DNA from: Brachypodium distachyon
Taxonomy: Eukaryota > Streptophyta > Magnoliopsida > Poales > Poaceae
Reading direction: 5' to 3'
Assembly (NCBI RefSeq): GCF_000005505.3
Contig: NC_016134.3
Coordinates: 32,178,150 to 32,242,149 of the forward strand
DNA length: 64,000 nt
The notes beneath the pieces were generated by a model. That model saw only the letters and a list, made by a program, of their open reading frames with translations. It made no database searches and was not told the DNA's origin. Positions 23,021-33,823 of the stretch are shown here, piece after piece. Numbering within the stretch: the first letter of the stretch is position 1; each line of letters starts with the position of its first letter. The position numbers and the translations under genes were made by a program.

Positions 23021-23918
23021 CTCCTTCTGTCCCATATTAAATGTCGAAATATTACATGTATCTATACGTATTTTAGTATATACATACATCTATATTTAGA
23101 CAAATTTGAGTCACTGTCGACACGCTTTAGCCTAGATGACAAAGGCAAAGTTGGCATAGTCACGTATGCCGGCATCGTTAAGTCAAACTAATACTAAGCC
23201 GGAATACCAAGTGTATGCCGGCATGACTATCTTGTCTTATGAAATTGCAGGATAAGGGCGAATAGTCTGATCTCGGCCAGCGCCGAGATGTCTCAACGGT
23301 CTTATCCTCACCACATGGCGTAAAGTAAAGCAACGCTATCTTTATCACAGAAAAACAGCCGCCGCTTGCGTTGCGGTGCCAAGCGACTGCGCAAAGAAGC
23401 ACCGAAAGAGAATTTCTGATGGAAGCCGACAGATGACTGTTGTACTTGTTGCAGAGCGCCAGGAAAAGTAAAGTTGTCTTGCCCCCTGCGGCGTCACCCG
23501 GAGGAAACCAAAACGCGTGCCCAGCGTGGCCCAAAGAAGATAACGTTAAGTTCCGGCCCGCATGTCAGTGTGAAATGGGCAGTCCATAAATAGAGCGCTA
23601 CCCCTCCCAGGAGAGGGGGCGATCATTTAGACATCTAGGGTTTTCCCCTTCTTCTTCTTCTTCCTCAAGATACAGCTCAAGGAGCGCCATTGCAGAGCTT
23701 GCTATTTCGGCTAATACAACAAAATAGGAGTATGAGTTTTACCTCGGTAAGAGGGTTCCGAACCTGGGTAAATCTGTGTGTACTTGAGTATTCGCGCGTT
23801 TTCCCTTCACGTCCTCCCTCCTCCGGATCCTTCTTCGTCCATCAGCTCCAAGATAAGCCATCACATGGCATCTGTCGTGACACCACCACGACAGTTACTT
23901 GATTTGAAACGGAGGGAG
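23021..23918. mobile_element. Stowaway-type MITE, split by a solo LTR
   Basis: The left part (23021-23114) begins CTCCTTCTGTCCCATATTAA and includes atattacatgtatctatacg and acaaatttgag. The right part (23894-23918) ends TTGAAACGGAGGGAG. TA flanks the whole (23019-23020 and 23919-23920). Removing the 779-bp LTR restores a normal MITE of roughly 115 bp, so the LTR landed in a MITE already resident. Confidence 0.88.
23115..23893 (+). mobile_element. Solo LTR of a gypsy-type retrotransposon
   Basis: The sequence runs from TGTCGACACG to CACCACGACA, has canonical TG...CA ends, and is flanked by GTCAC (23110-23114) and GTTAC (23894-23898), a 5-bp duplication with one mismatch. Features typical of grass gypsy LTR 3' parts are ctagggttttcccc, tacctcggtaagagggttcc and gaacctgggtaaa. 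Only one LTR remains, so the body was probably lost by recombination between LTRs. It shares the phrase gtatgccggcat with the remnant around 55370. Confidence 0.85.
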
Positions 23919-24038
23919 TATATGCAATCGAAATCCACGCAACTGGACAAAGGCACGACATCTTTCGTATTAGAGATCTAGATTTAGAAATTTATGTTTC
24001 CCTGTTTTCGAGCAACACGATCAATTATTTTCATAGTA

Positions 24039-24118
24039 CTCCCTCCGTCTCATAATTTCTGTCGAAATATTGCATGTATTTAGACATTTTTTATAAATAG
24101 ATACATCAAGACAGGGAG
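24039..24118. mobile_element. Stowaway-type MITE, internally shortened
   Basis: CTCCCTCCGTCTCATAATTT to ATACATCAAGACAGGGAG is flanked by TA on both sides (24037-24038, 24119-24120). At 80 bp it lacks part of the right arm present in sister copies. Confidence 0.8.
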
Positions 24119-24407
24119 TACTTCGAAAATACGGAGCTATCGAAGAGGGACAAAAGCATGATACAGAATTATGGATACTCCACGCTCCTGCTTTGCCGCA
24201 TACGTGCGACGCCCAACGGCGACTTTGGGGTGGGTGGGGGTGGGTGCATTGGCAGCGGCGGCCGTGGTATTTGTTTAAGACAAAGAGCTCTACTGGACCG
24301 GCCCACTTACTCCGAATGGTAGCCCAAGACTGCGAAAAAGGGGAGAACCAAAAGGCTGAAATCAGAACACCCCAGGCCCCAAGGCTGCTCCAAAAGCCAG
24401 CACCCGC

Positions 24408-24790
24408 ATGACCCTCGCCGCCGGTCGCCCATCCCCTCCGGTCGCTACCCTCCTCGGACGCTGCCGCACTGCGCGCTGTCTCACCCAGCTCCACGCACGC
24501 ATCATCGTTCGCCTTAGCCTCCATAACCACCACGCCCTCCTCGCGTGCTTCGCCCCCGCCTGCGACGCTCTCGCGTCCCCTTCCGTCGCCGACTACTTCC
24601 TCTCCGCTCTCCCTTCCGCGTCGCCCCGCTCAGCATCCGCAACACCATGCTTGCTTCCCTCTCCCGCCATTCCTCGCTCCGCTCTGCGCTTGCGCAATTC
24701 AATATGATCCGCCGTACCGCAAGCCCCGACCAGAAAAAGAGCGGTGATCCGCATGTTACGCCAGTTCACCACTCCAAAGAGTATTTGTAG
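24408..24790 (+). pseudogene. PPR protein gene fragment
   Basis: This is the start of a pentatricopeptide-repeat protein gene; that family binds organelle RNA. The ATG at 24408 opens with PPVATLLGRCRTARCLTQLH, then HARIIVR and SPSVADYFLSALPS, the usual N-terminus of plant PLS-type PPRs. A frameshift near 24605 moves the reading to another frame, where SIRNTMLASLSRHSSLRSAL and QFNMIRR continue the first PPR helices. The sequence then runs into TASPDQKKSGDPH and a stop at about 24788. PPR proteins are usually 400-900 residues, so this is a truncated, frameshifted remnant. Confidence 0.72.
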
Positions 24791-25956
24791 CGAGGGGAGG
24801 AGCCTAGATTTTATTGAGCACATGATCATTGCTTCAAATGATTGAAATTATCAACCAAGACGCTGGCTAAATTTTTGAATTCTCTAGCAGAAAAAAATAA
24901 ATCCACACCCTACCTAGGACTTCTTAACAGAAGGATAGAAAAAAAACCAAACACCGCTGCCACGGATAGGGAAGCAAGGGAATCCTGCAAATGTTCCGCT
25001 TCTATTTCAATCTCCAAATCCCGAGGGAAGCAATTGAACTAACAATTCCCTAATAACTTCCTAAAAAAAACAATTCCCTAAGCAATTTTATGGCAAACAT
25101 CATTATCCTTTTAGTATTTTGTAATAGAATTTACTGTTTTGTATTAAAAGGAGGTGAGAAGTTTTTTTTTACAATACAAGGAATTGAGATATTAATGGGA
25201 CGTTGCCACCGATTGACTCGTTATATAGTAGTAAAATATTTTGGTCTATTGATACCTTATTTCATCATAGTAACTTACACATGCAATGAATGCTTTTCGC
25301 TGTATATGATCTGTGTCATGATATGATATCATACAATTCAGCATGGATGCAACGTCAATTAACTTAACATTAGTGTTGATTTTTATAATTAGATTTAAAG
25401 AAAATGTCATAAGTGCATGAGATTTGTCGTGGAATTCATAGGATGTTATAGAGGAAGTATAAGATTTGATGGACTATAAATTTCGAGAAAATAAACATAA
25501 TAGCTATAAAAATCAAGTTAGATTAGTAGATAGAACTCCATGAAACTCATTTTGCATCCAAGCTCAAGCAGTCCCGTTAAATTTTTTTTCAAAACAAATT
25601 CACATGTCATGCTTGTTACATGCCTATAAAATTTTATTAATACGAAATACTATTATTCGTGAGCTACACGAAAGAAGAACACATGAATCATGAATCTTAA
25701 ATAGATGTACTATTTGACTATTTCTTATTACTATAATTCCACAAATTTTACCATTTTTGTGCAGATCACAAATTCATATACATTTCATAAATGCAAAAAT
25801 ATATAGTGGTAAGAGATATTTGTGGAGTTTTTTCGGCATTCTTTTGAATCATATAAACGTAAATTCATTTTATTTGAAATACAAAGCTCACTAGAGCCCA
25901 GATCCAAACATCTGCAGCAGTAGAGGTTCAATCCGGAGTACTCTTGCGAAGAGATC
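24791..25956. other. AT-rich intergenic stretch
   Basis: No exon, known protein or clear terminal repeat was seen. A short palindrome-like run atgatatgatatcat lies near 25318. The composition suggests decayed non-coding DNA. Confidence 0.35.
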
Positions 25957-26610
25957 AGAGCATCTCTAGCAGTTGCCGAAAAATTTGACCCCAAAAAAAT
26001 GAGTATTCGGTCTACCGATCTCGTTTTCTTCGGTTTCAACTTGACACCCGCGGAATAGATCCCAAATACCTAATCCGTAAAATCGAATCTCTCCCCTGGC
26101 CCACCTAGCCCAGCCCAACCTACCTACTGTTCATCATCTTCCTCCCTCGCGTGACTTGCGTCTCTGTGCTGCTCCTTGGAGAACCTGCCGTTTTGCTTGC
26201 TCGGGCAGGGGCTGTGGGCGCGGGCGGGGCCGGCAGAGGCGGCTGCGGGCAGGGGCAGAGTCGGCGGCGGTGCGGCGACGGCTGCTACAGTCAGAGGAGG
26301 GCCTGGCGATTCTGGGGGCCGACCACGGAGGTGGGGAAGGACGCGGTTGCGGCGGCCGGAGGCGGGGAAGAAGAAGGAGCGGAGGCGGTCGGTGTAGAAT
26401 TGACGGAGAAGATGGAGCCAAACGTTTTTTAAACCATTTTTAGCAGTTCGGATTGGTTGTTCGGTTCGCTTGGGACACTGAAGATGTAAGGATTTGGGAG
26501 GAGGAAATTAGTTGATCCGAAAAAAATTTGGTAGATCGGTAGCATATACGGTATCTATTCGGAGCCTTTTTTTTCTTCCAAAAACCGAAAACTGTCTGCT
26601 ATTTGCTAGT
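25957..26610. mobile_element. Candidate TIR element with GC-rich core
   Basis: The left edge GAGCATCTCTAGCAGTTGCC is the usual start of a large family of grass TIR elements. Within about 70 bp it has gtctaccgatct, and the right side near 26530 has its inverse (agatcggtagc). Between them at about 26130-26430 is a very GC-rich block with overlapping ORFs, unlike the AT-rich flanks, as if a host gene piece had been captured. The right end and target duplication are not resolved, and no protein is recognised in the block. Confidence 0.35.
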
Positions 26611-26627
26611 TGCACGGTATACGCTAC

Positions 26628-26758
26628 TACCTCCGTTTCATATTTTTACATGTATCTACATGTCAAAATCTTACATGTATCTACACATTTTTTAGAAACA
26701 GATACATCCATTTTTTAGCAAATTTTTAGCAAATTTGAGATAAGAATTATGCAACTAT
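26628..26758. mobile_element. Degenerate Stowaway-type MITE
   Basis: CTACCTCCGTTTCATATTTT is followed by two copies of ttacatgtatctaca and ends in aaatttgagataagaattat, which are the family's internal words. The right terminus has decayed. It lies about 320 bp upstream of the PP4 gene. Confidence 0.6.
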
Positions 26759-26980
26759 CCGTTAAAGTTTCTGTCGCATGCTAAAATGACACGGTGAAAT
26801 TACGATAAGCTCATCGCCACTAGCTCGATACCTCTGGTCCCAACTCCCAGCTCCCAAGCTAAAGGGAAAGAAATTAGGACCGAAATTGAGGTAACCTTAC
26901 CGGACCCTAAACGCTCGCTCCCACATGTCACCACGGCCCGCACCACACGCGCCTCCTCCCTCCTCCCCCTCCTAACCCTA

Positions 26981-27051
26981 GAATCTTCCAGAAGCAGCGC
27001 GAAGCAGCGGGGAGGGCGCCGAGCGCGCTGCGCTTCCAGAAGCTTCTAGAA
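26981..27051 (+). promoter_or_regulatory. Two heat-shock-element-like clusters before the PP4 gene
   Basis: GAATCTTCCAGAA at 26981-26993 has three alternating GAA/TTC units with 2-bp gaps. TTCCAGAAGCTTCTAGAA at 27034-27051 has four. This is the exact spacing of plant heat-shock elements bound by HSF trimers. They lie 94 and 24 bp upstream of the ATG, so one or both may be in the 5' leader. Heat control of this gene is inference. Confidence 0.55.
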
Positions 27052-27074
27052 GCTTGAGGAACGAAGGAGGCGCG

Positions 27075-30000
27075 ATGGGGACGTCGGATCTGGACCGGCA
27101 GATCGAGCAGCTGAAGCGGTGCGAGCCGCTAGCGGAGGGGGAGGTGAAGGCCCTGTGCCTCAAGGCCATGGAGATCCTCGTCGAGGAGAGCAACGTCCAG
27201 CGCGTCGACGCTCCCGTCACAGTACGTGTCCACGCGCACCTCCTCAAGCTTCCTCCTTCCTCTTCTCGATTGGGTGCCGTTTGGACGCGATTCGATAGGG
27301 GCAATGTTGCGCTCTCGATGCGACTCGCACCTCGAGGTCGCACTGAAGATTGCGGGTCGTTAAGACTGTGCTGATGGGTTGAAGGCTTCGATTCCGTTTA
27401 TTCTGGCAGCCAAAGTTTAGCCCGTTGTGATTGAGATTAACTAGTGTTCGAATTACGGTTCTAGGGTCTGGTTGGTGAGGTGATGATGTTAGATGTCCTG
27501 TATGGTCATCTTCTTGAGGTGGCTTGGGGGGAATAGTTCTCATTCTTGTCGGGGTTTTTTCAAGGAAAATGATGTAATGCGTGTACTTCACTGGTTCTGC
27601 CTAGGCATTGTTTAAGACATTTTATTGGGAGGTCCAATTATTCTGTTTTTTGGTAGTATTTGTCGAATGGCAGGTATTGAGTAGGCAACAACATGGTTTG
27701 GGTAGTTTGTGTCTTCTATGTACTTGTTTGTTTGTATAGCCGTCAAATTAATTGTCCATCGATACGCAAGGTGATTCTTTTCACCTTCTGCCACGTGGGG
27801 TGCCCTGGTGTTATCTGATTCCCTATAGTTTGTTCTTGGAAGAAAGTGTGCATCTTCTTTCTTTCTTTCGTCTACAGAGGAAATAGGGAATTAGGTGTCA
27901 TGATTTATGTTATTGTGCATGTACTCTTTTTTTTGTGGGTGTTGAACTGCTGGAATGGTTGATCCCACTGCTACTATTGAAACTTGAAGGTGATATTGTC
28001 TGTTGATATGTTAATTGCCTAGTATACCAGACAGACAACAAGATCTTTTCTGTAAGTGTGGAGGATTACTTCTGTAAAGCTAGTAGACATTCCATTTCGT
28101 ATCAAGTCAATCAAGCTCCTGGCACAAGGATTATATTATATGTATGCAACATGACTAAAATAACCTCTTAAGATGTACCTGCAGACCATAAAGCGGCAGA
28201 TACATGTTACAGTTAAGTGAGGGACTGAGGGATATTAAATGAATTAGGTAAAGTGTCTTTAATGTTAAGCAACATGAGGTCTAGACTCTGTAATGACCTG
28301 TTATGTGAACGTTTTCGTTTTGCCATACACGATAAGTTATCTTCTCGTGTTTGCTTTAGGGCCATAAATTGTTATTTCAACTTCATACATTCAGTTTGTT
28401 CATGGTCAGCAATACTTTCCTTTTTGTTAGATTGATATATAAACATGTGTTCAGATCATTGTGATCGCAGAAAATAAAGTTTGCCTTTTGCACTCAGATA
28501 TGTGGAGACATTCATGGTCAGTTCTACGATATGAAAGAACTATTTAAAGTTGGAGGTGACTGCCCAAAGACAAACTACTTGTTCCTTGGGGATTTTGTTG
28601 ACCGAGGATTTTATTCTGTCGAAACATTTTTGCTTCTTTTGGCCTTAAAGGTAAATGCTTTTCATAACATTAAGATTATTTTGACATATCTGCTAATGTA
28701 TATCTTTCAATGTTTGGATACTGATAACTTTGTTCCGAAAACGGTAACCATGATTTGTTCTGTTGACCAACCTAGCAGTGACTTTGATTATATTGCCTAA
28801 CTGGCCGATTTTACGGGTATGAGGAAGGTACCTGATCCTTGTGTACAGCCCTGTATATGAACAGTAGTCAATGGCTGGTGCTTAGCTTTCTGTCATGATG
28901 TGTACATGCATTCGATTCTATGGAACTTGTATAACAATGGACAGCTTAATACCATGAACTAATTCACATTAATGGTGTCTATATACCCTTTTTTGTTGGA
29001 TTTTATTGCACATGAGTATACATGACTCGCCATTTTTCAACGACTCCTAGCTAGAATTGGTAGCACATTTCAACAAGTTATTTTGCATCTGATTTGTTTA
29101 CAGAGTGGTAAACTACCAGCTTGCTGTTGTTAATTTTGAACTCCTAGTTAGCCCATTGTGAACATAGGCACTCATGTGTTGGGCAAGATGAGACAAATAT
29201 TGCTGGCTGGCCAGCGACGCGTTCAGAGGAAATTGCATGGTTCAAAAAAGTGCTAAGCGTTACGCGAGCGGCGAGGCACCGCTCAGAGGATTTGAAGCTT
29301 AAGCGTTCCGTACGGACTCTGTTTTTGAGAAATTGGCGGGATTCTTGGAGGAAATCTAGTGGAATTGGAGAATTTGGCAGGATTCTGTTGTTCGCCCAGG
29401 AGAAATTAGCGGGATCCTTGGAGGAAATCAAGGGGAATTGGAGAAATTGAGGGATCCTTGGTGGGAATCAGGCGGGAGAGATAGAGAAGCCGCCCTGCAG
29501 AAGAGAATTTTGCTAATGGGCCTTATCAGCGCTTAAGTAGGCACTTAGGGCCTAAGCAAGGCGTTTTCTCATTGATCAGAGCTTTTCCCCGCTTACGCGA
29601 CGCTTTTTTGAACCCTGGGAAATTGCCATCTAAGTTGTAGTCCTGGGAGAATTTGTTAGGAGAGTCGAGAAGGAATAGGAAGTTAATTTTAAAGCTAGTA
29701 TGGAAGTATTAGAACGATAATTTAGTCTTCTCTCCTGAAAGTTGCCGCCTGGGTATATCCTTCTTAAAGCCATGCCTTTTCGCTGTCCTCCAAGTTGACA
29801 TCATAGCCATTAATGCTACCAAACATTATTTTTGAAATTGAGGCAACAGATTTGTGTTGATTCATTAATTAAGAAAAGTTTTTTTTTACATGGCAAAACA
29901 AGCCAGCGGCACCTTCTCCCACTGCTCCAGCGCCAGCGAGTGTGGCGAAGCTGGCCCCCTCAGCAGCAGATATTCCTGTTCCACCTACACGCAGCTTCTC

Positions 30001-32707
30001 CTCTTCTCTCTGTTTTGTTTTGCCTGCAGCGTCGCCACCCCCATGAGCAGCTCTGTTCTGTATCCCCCCCCCCTCTCTCAATAAATGCAGCGTGCAGGCA
30101 GAGAAGGGAAGTGAAGTGCTGGTGGAGAAGAAAGAAAGGAAGGCATGTGATAATATTATTACAGTGAGGATGAGTTCACTGGGCTGTGCTTTGCATCATC
30201 CTCTTTTTTTCTTTTTTTCCATTTCGTGCGAGGCTGAGATTTTCTGTGGCTGTTTTCTCTGTATTGCACGGGGTATACTAGGCCAAGTTGTGTGTCGTGA
30301 CTTAATTTGGTAGTGGGTGTGTGATGTCATCTAATATGCCATCATACTAGTTGGTGTTGTACTGTTGTGATTTAATTTGCCTGTCACACTAAGTTAGTAT
30401 GTGTCCATGAAGTCGTCTCGCCACTTGCCTTAAGCGTTTTAGTGTTGTGAAGGTGTGCGGTCGCCACAGCTCGCCATACCGCTTTAAAAACTTTGGTATA
30501 GACATGACAATAACTTTGGTATAGATTGATTCTTCACACATGAATACACGGAATCCTTATATAGTGGATGCTCAGGTTCTTGACATCTCCTAATAGGATT
30601 GGCTTTATTAGACCTTTCCTTATATAATAGGACTCTTTCCTAATCCTATACTTTCCAAAAAGACTCTCCTCCTTGCTGTGTGTTGCTGCTTCAAGTCCTT
30701 GCCAAACATATGACCACCACTGCTGCAATAGGATCAACGTGGTGTTTTGCCGGCCAGCCGGCCACATGCAAACTACTAACGTCAAGAACAATAACACTAC
30801 ATCTTACTGGATGACTGAGATGGTTAATACGGGAATTGTGCATCTTCAATAAACCCTTTATTTGTTTTTTTTTGAGAGGCCATATGCCCATTCGTGATTT
30901 CTCATGCTGTTTATCTTCTCCCTTGCATTCTAATTTCCTAATCCCGCTTCAGTAGTTAAAATATTTGGAGTTCGTATCTTTTAAGTTTTATTCCGTGCAA
31001 TTTCATTGACCATGCTAACTGTTATGATCAAAATGTCTAAAGGTTAGGTATCCTGATCGTATAACGCTAATACGAGGAAATCATGAGAGCAGGCAGATCA
31101 CACAAGTGAGGAACCTTTTCAAACCGGATATCCTACATTGATGTTATGAAAATTGCCATTTATTCTTTGGTCTCATGCATTGCTCCAGGTTTATGGCTTC
31201 TATGATGAGTGTCTTCGTAAATATGGCTCGGTGAATGTCTGGAGATATTGCACAGAAATATTTGACTACTTAAGGTAATATTTTTGTTTTTGTTTGCACA
31301 TGGTTGTACAACCTGGCTGCTATGTGTTTCTTTGAATTAAATAAAATATACAAAGATCTGAAAGCTGTTGTTACCTCGATTTGTCCTTTTCAGTTTGTCT
31401 GCACTTATTGAGAACAAAATCTTCAGTGTCCATGGAGGCCTTTCCCCTGCTATTTCGACACTGGATCAGGCAACTCATTTTCCACTGTTACTTTTGTAGT
31501 TCAAAATATTCCATTTCTATTGTTGATTATAATGTGCCCTCAACAGATAAGAGTAATAGATCGCAAGCAAGAAGTACCTCATGATGGGGCCATGTGTGAC
31601 CTTCTTTGGTCTGATCCAGAGGATGCTGTAGATGGTTGGGGTTTAAGTCCTCGGGGTGCTGGATATCTCTTTGGCGGAAATATTGTTACTTCATTTAACC
31701 ACTCGAACAACATAGATTATATTTGTCGTGCTCACCAACTAGTCATGGAAGGATTCAAGTGGATGTTCAATAACAAGATTGTTACTGTATGGTCCGCTCC
31801 TAATTATTGCTACAGGTACTTGAAGGTTCAACTTATGTAATGATCTTTAGATTTTAGCTGTTGGCAGTATTGAGATGGTTCTTGTGTAGAGTATTGCTGT
31901 TACTACCCAAATGGGCTGGAATAAGATTGACTGGGGGAAGTGGGAACTGAGGGAATGGAAGTGGGTGTAGGCAGTGGTGAAGCTACACAGTAGCTGTGAT
32001 GACATTGCAGGATTTGGCAAAACAAAGGGCCCCTAGCTATGTATATAATGGGTTTCCATGGATATGTAACATATATGTATTGCTTTGACCGCACATGGTG
32101 TGACACCAAGCACCGCCACTGGGTGTAGGGCCTGTATTGAAGCCATAAAATATTGATAGCATAAGACGTTCTACATTTTCCCACTAGTTCGAACCTTAGT
32201 TCCTTTTAGCACAGCTATTTATTTTCTGTTATCAACTGATCATGGTGCTGCTTTGTATGCAAATTATGTTCAACTAACCCTGTACACTGTATATTTAGTA
32301 CAAGTAATGAAATTTAAAAATCTTCTAGTAGCTCCAGTGTATTATCTATATATAAAATTATTGCCATGGTTTTGGATTCCAGAATTTATGTAAGAGAGAT
32401 ATATTACTTTGAATATTTTCCATGGTCAGCATATTATGATATGTATGCTGTATTTTTCACTAAACAAAGTTCTTACCTCTTTCCATTATCTGAATTATAG
32501 GTGTGGCAACGTCGCTGCAATTCTAGAGCTTGACGAGAACCTGAATAAGCAGTTCCGCGTATTTGAAGCTGCTCCACATGTTTGTGCTCATGAGCTATAC
32601 CATTACCTTTGTAATATGTTACACCTGGTGCCTAATTTGTCCGTTTGTGCCTGTAGGAATCAAGAGGCGTTCCTGCAAAGAGGCCTGCGCCAGATTACTT
32701 TCTTTGA
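27075..32707 (+). CDS. PPX: PP4 (PP-X) serine/threonine phosphatase catalytic subunit
   Basis: This is the catalytic subunit of protein phosphatase 4, a PP2A-like metallophosphatase that acts with regulatory subunits in DNA repair, microRNA processing and meiosis. Eight plus-strand exons, 27075-27221, 28498-28650, 31043-31105, 31189-31274, 31394-31469, 31547-31815, 32501-32579 and 32657-32707, join to 924 nt and 307 residues (family 305-307). Metal-binding motifs are all present: GDIHGQ, GDFVDRG and RGNHE, plus HGGLSP. Other marks are QLKRCEPL near the start, [30 protein letters not shown] and the methylation-type C-terminus DYFL. All introns are GT-AG except intron 5, which starts GC (31470). 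Intron 2 is 2.4 kb and carries a TIR element. The start ATG at 27075 gives [13 protein letters not shown]. The gene looks intact and is highly conserved, so which of the duplicated plant PPX genes it is cannot be told. Confidence 0.96.
29239..29617. mobile_element. TIR element in PP4 intron 2
   Basis: GGTTCAAAAAAGTGCTAAGC on the left and GACGCTTTTTTGAACCCTG on the right are inverted repeats, with tacgcga also mirrored inside. The flanks are GGAAATTGCAT (left) and GGAAATTGCCAT (right), apparently a target duplication of about 9-11 bp with one indel, which would fit a Mutator-like origin. Internal short direct repeats (agaaattggcgggattcttggagg-like) occur near 29325-29440. No coding content. 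Confidence 0.65.
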
Positions 32708-33822
32708 CAGTGCAGACATGACGTGTGATACCCTGCTCTTCCATGCTCCTGAGTACTGGCAGATAGGTATTGCAGGCATACCATGCTGGTAGATGAGATG
32801 ATCTCAGGCTTTACAAGAGACTAGCCAAGAGGTGCTTTCGGGATGTATAAATTGGTTGTTATGTGCCCATCCAGGTCGATTTTTTGTAATGAAGTTGATG
32901 TCGGTATCCACTGCCTCCCAAATTAGCTCCAATTTGAGCTTTTGAGAAAATGCCTCTGTAAAGGGAGTGGTGTAGATGAAGCCTCTGGGCACATGATGTA
33001 AAATTTTGATACCAGTCTCTTCATCCCCAGGAAATCCATTTGCTAGAATGTAAAATGGTATGCAAAATGTGTACCTTGAGTTAATCTGTTGTTGCACTGG
33101 AGTTGTAGGAAATTTTGTAGTTTTCGTGTTTGCGTGAAACTGTCAAGAAAGCATATTGTATGGTATCATGATTGAAGCTGTTCTGAAAATGTGCAACGGT
33201 TGCCAAGTTGGGGAAGTGTTGTACCCTATACTCCTATAGACGAGATCTGACTCTTTTTTCTGAGAAAGACGAGATCTGACTCTTTGCCAGCTCTTATGTT
33301 GTAGCTTGTAATTTTTCATGAGAGCACTTGGTTGAGTTTGGGGTTGAGATGATACTTGTAGCAATGCGTTCGAACAGCTCAGCCTAATGATTTTCAGTTA
33401 GTTGAACCCTGTTTCAAAGGCTGGGACCAACATCTGTAGCACTATGTTTGCATGCTTTGTGCGGCCGTCGATCTCACACCCTACGTCCATAGCTTGATGG
33501 TTCATATCGTACTCCCCCATTTTCTTTCTTTTTACACGTTCAATGAGATCGGAGAACTTCACAAGCGTACATGTAGATGTATATGTAACTGCACATGTAG
33601 ATTAAAAAAAAAGAACAAATTCAGGATATATATGTTCTCACGTGTACATTATTATATTGACCCTTCGAAGAAAACCAGGTGTGCAACATGTTATCACGTG
33701 TACGTACAACTGTATATTGTTTTGAAACCCTTTTGAACTTTTTGTAAAGTAACTTCGGAGTCAAAACCTTTTTTCTTGAACACACCAAACGTTTTCAGGG
33801 CCCCTTTGTTTCACGGGAAAAC
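32708..33822. other. PP4 3' untranslated region and downstream spacer
   Basis: The PP4 3' UTR presumably fills part of this region. No protein-coding exon is recognised. A 'gagatctgactctttt' phrase is duplicated near 33241 and 33269. A truncated MITE-like end gggcccctttgtttc is at about 33798. Confidence 0.4.
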
Positions 33823-33823
33823 A

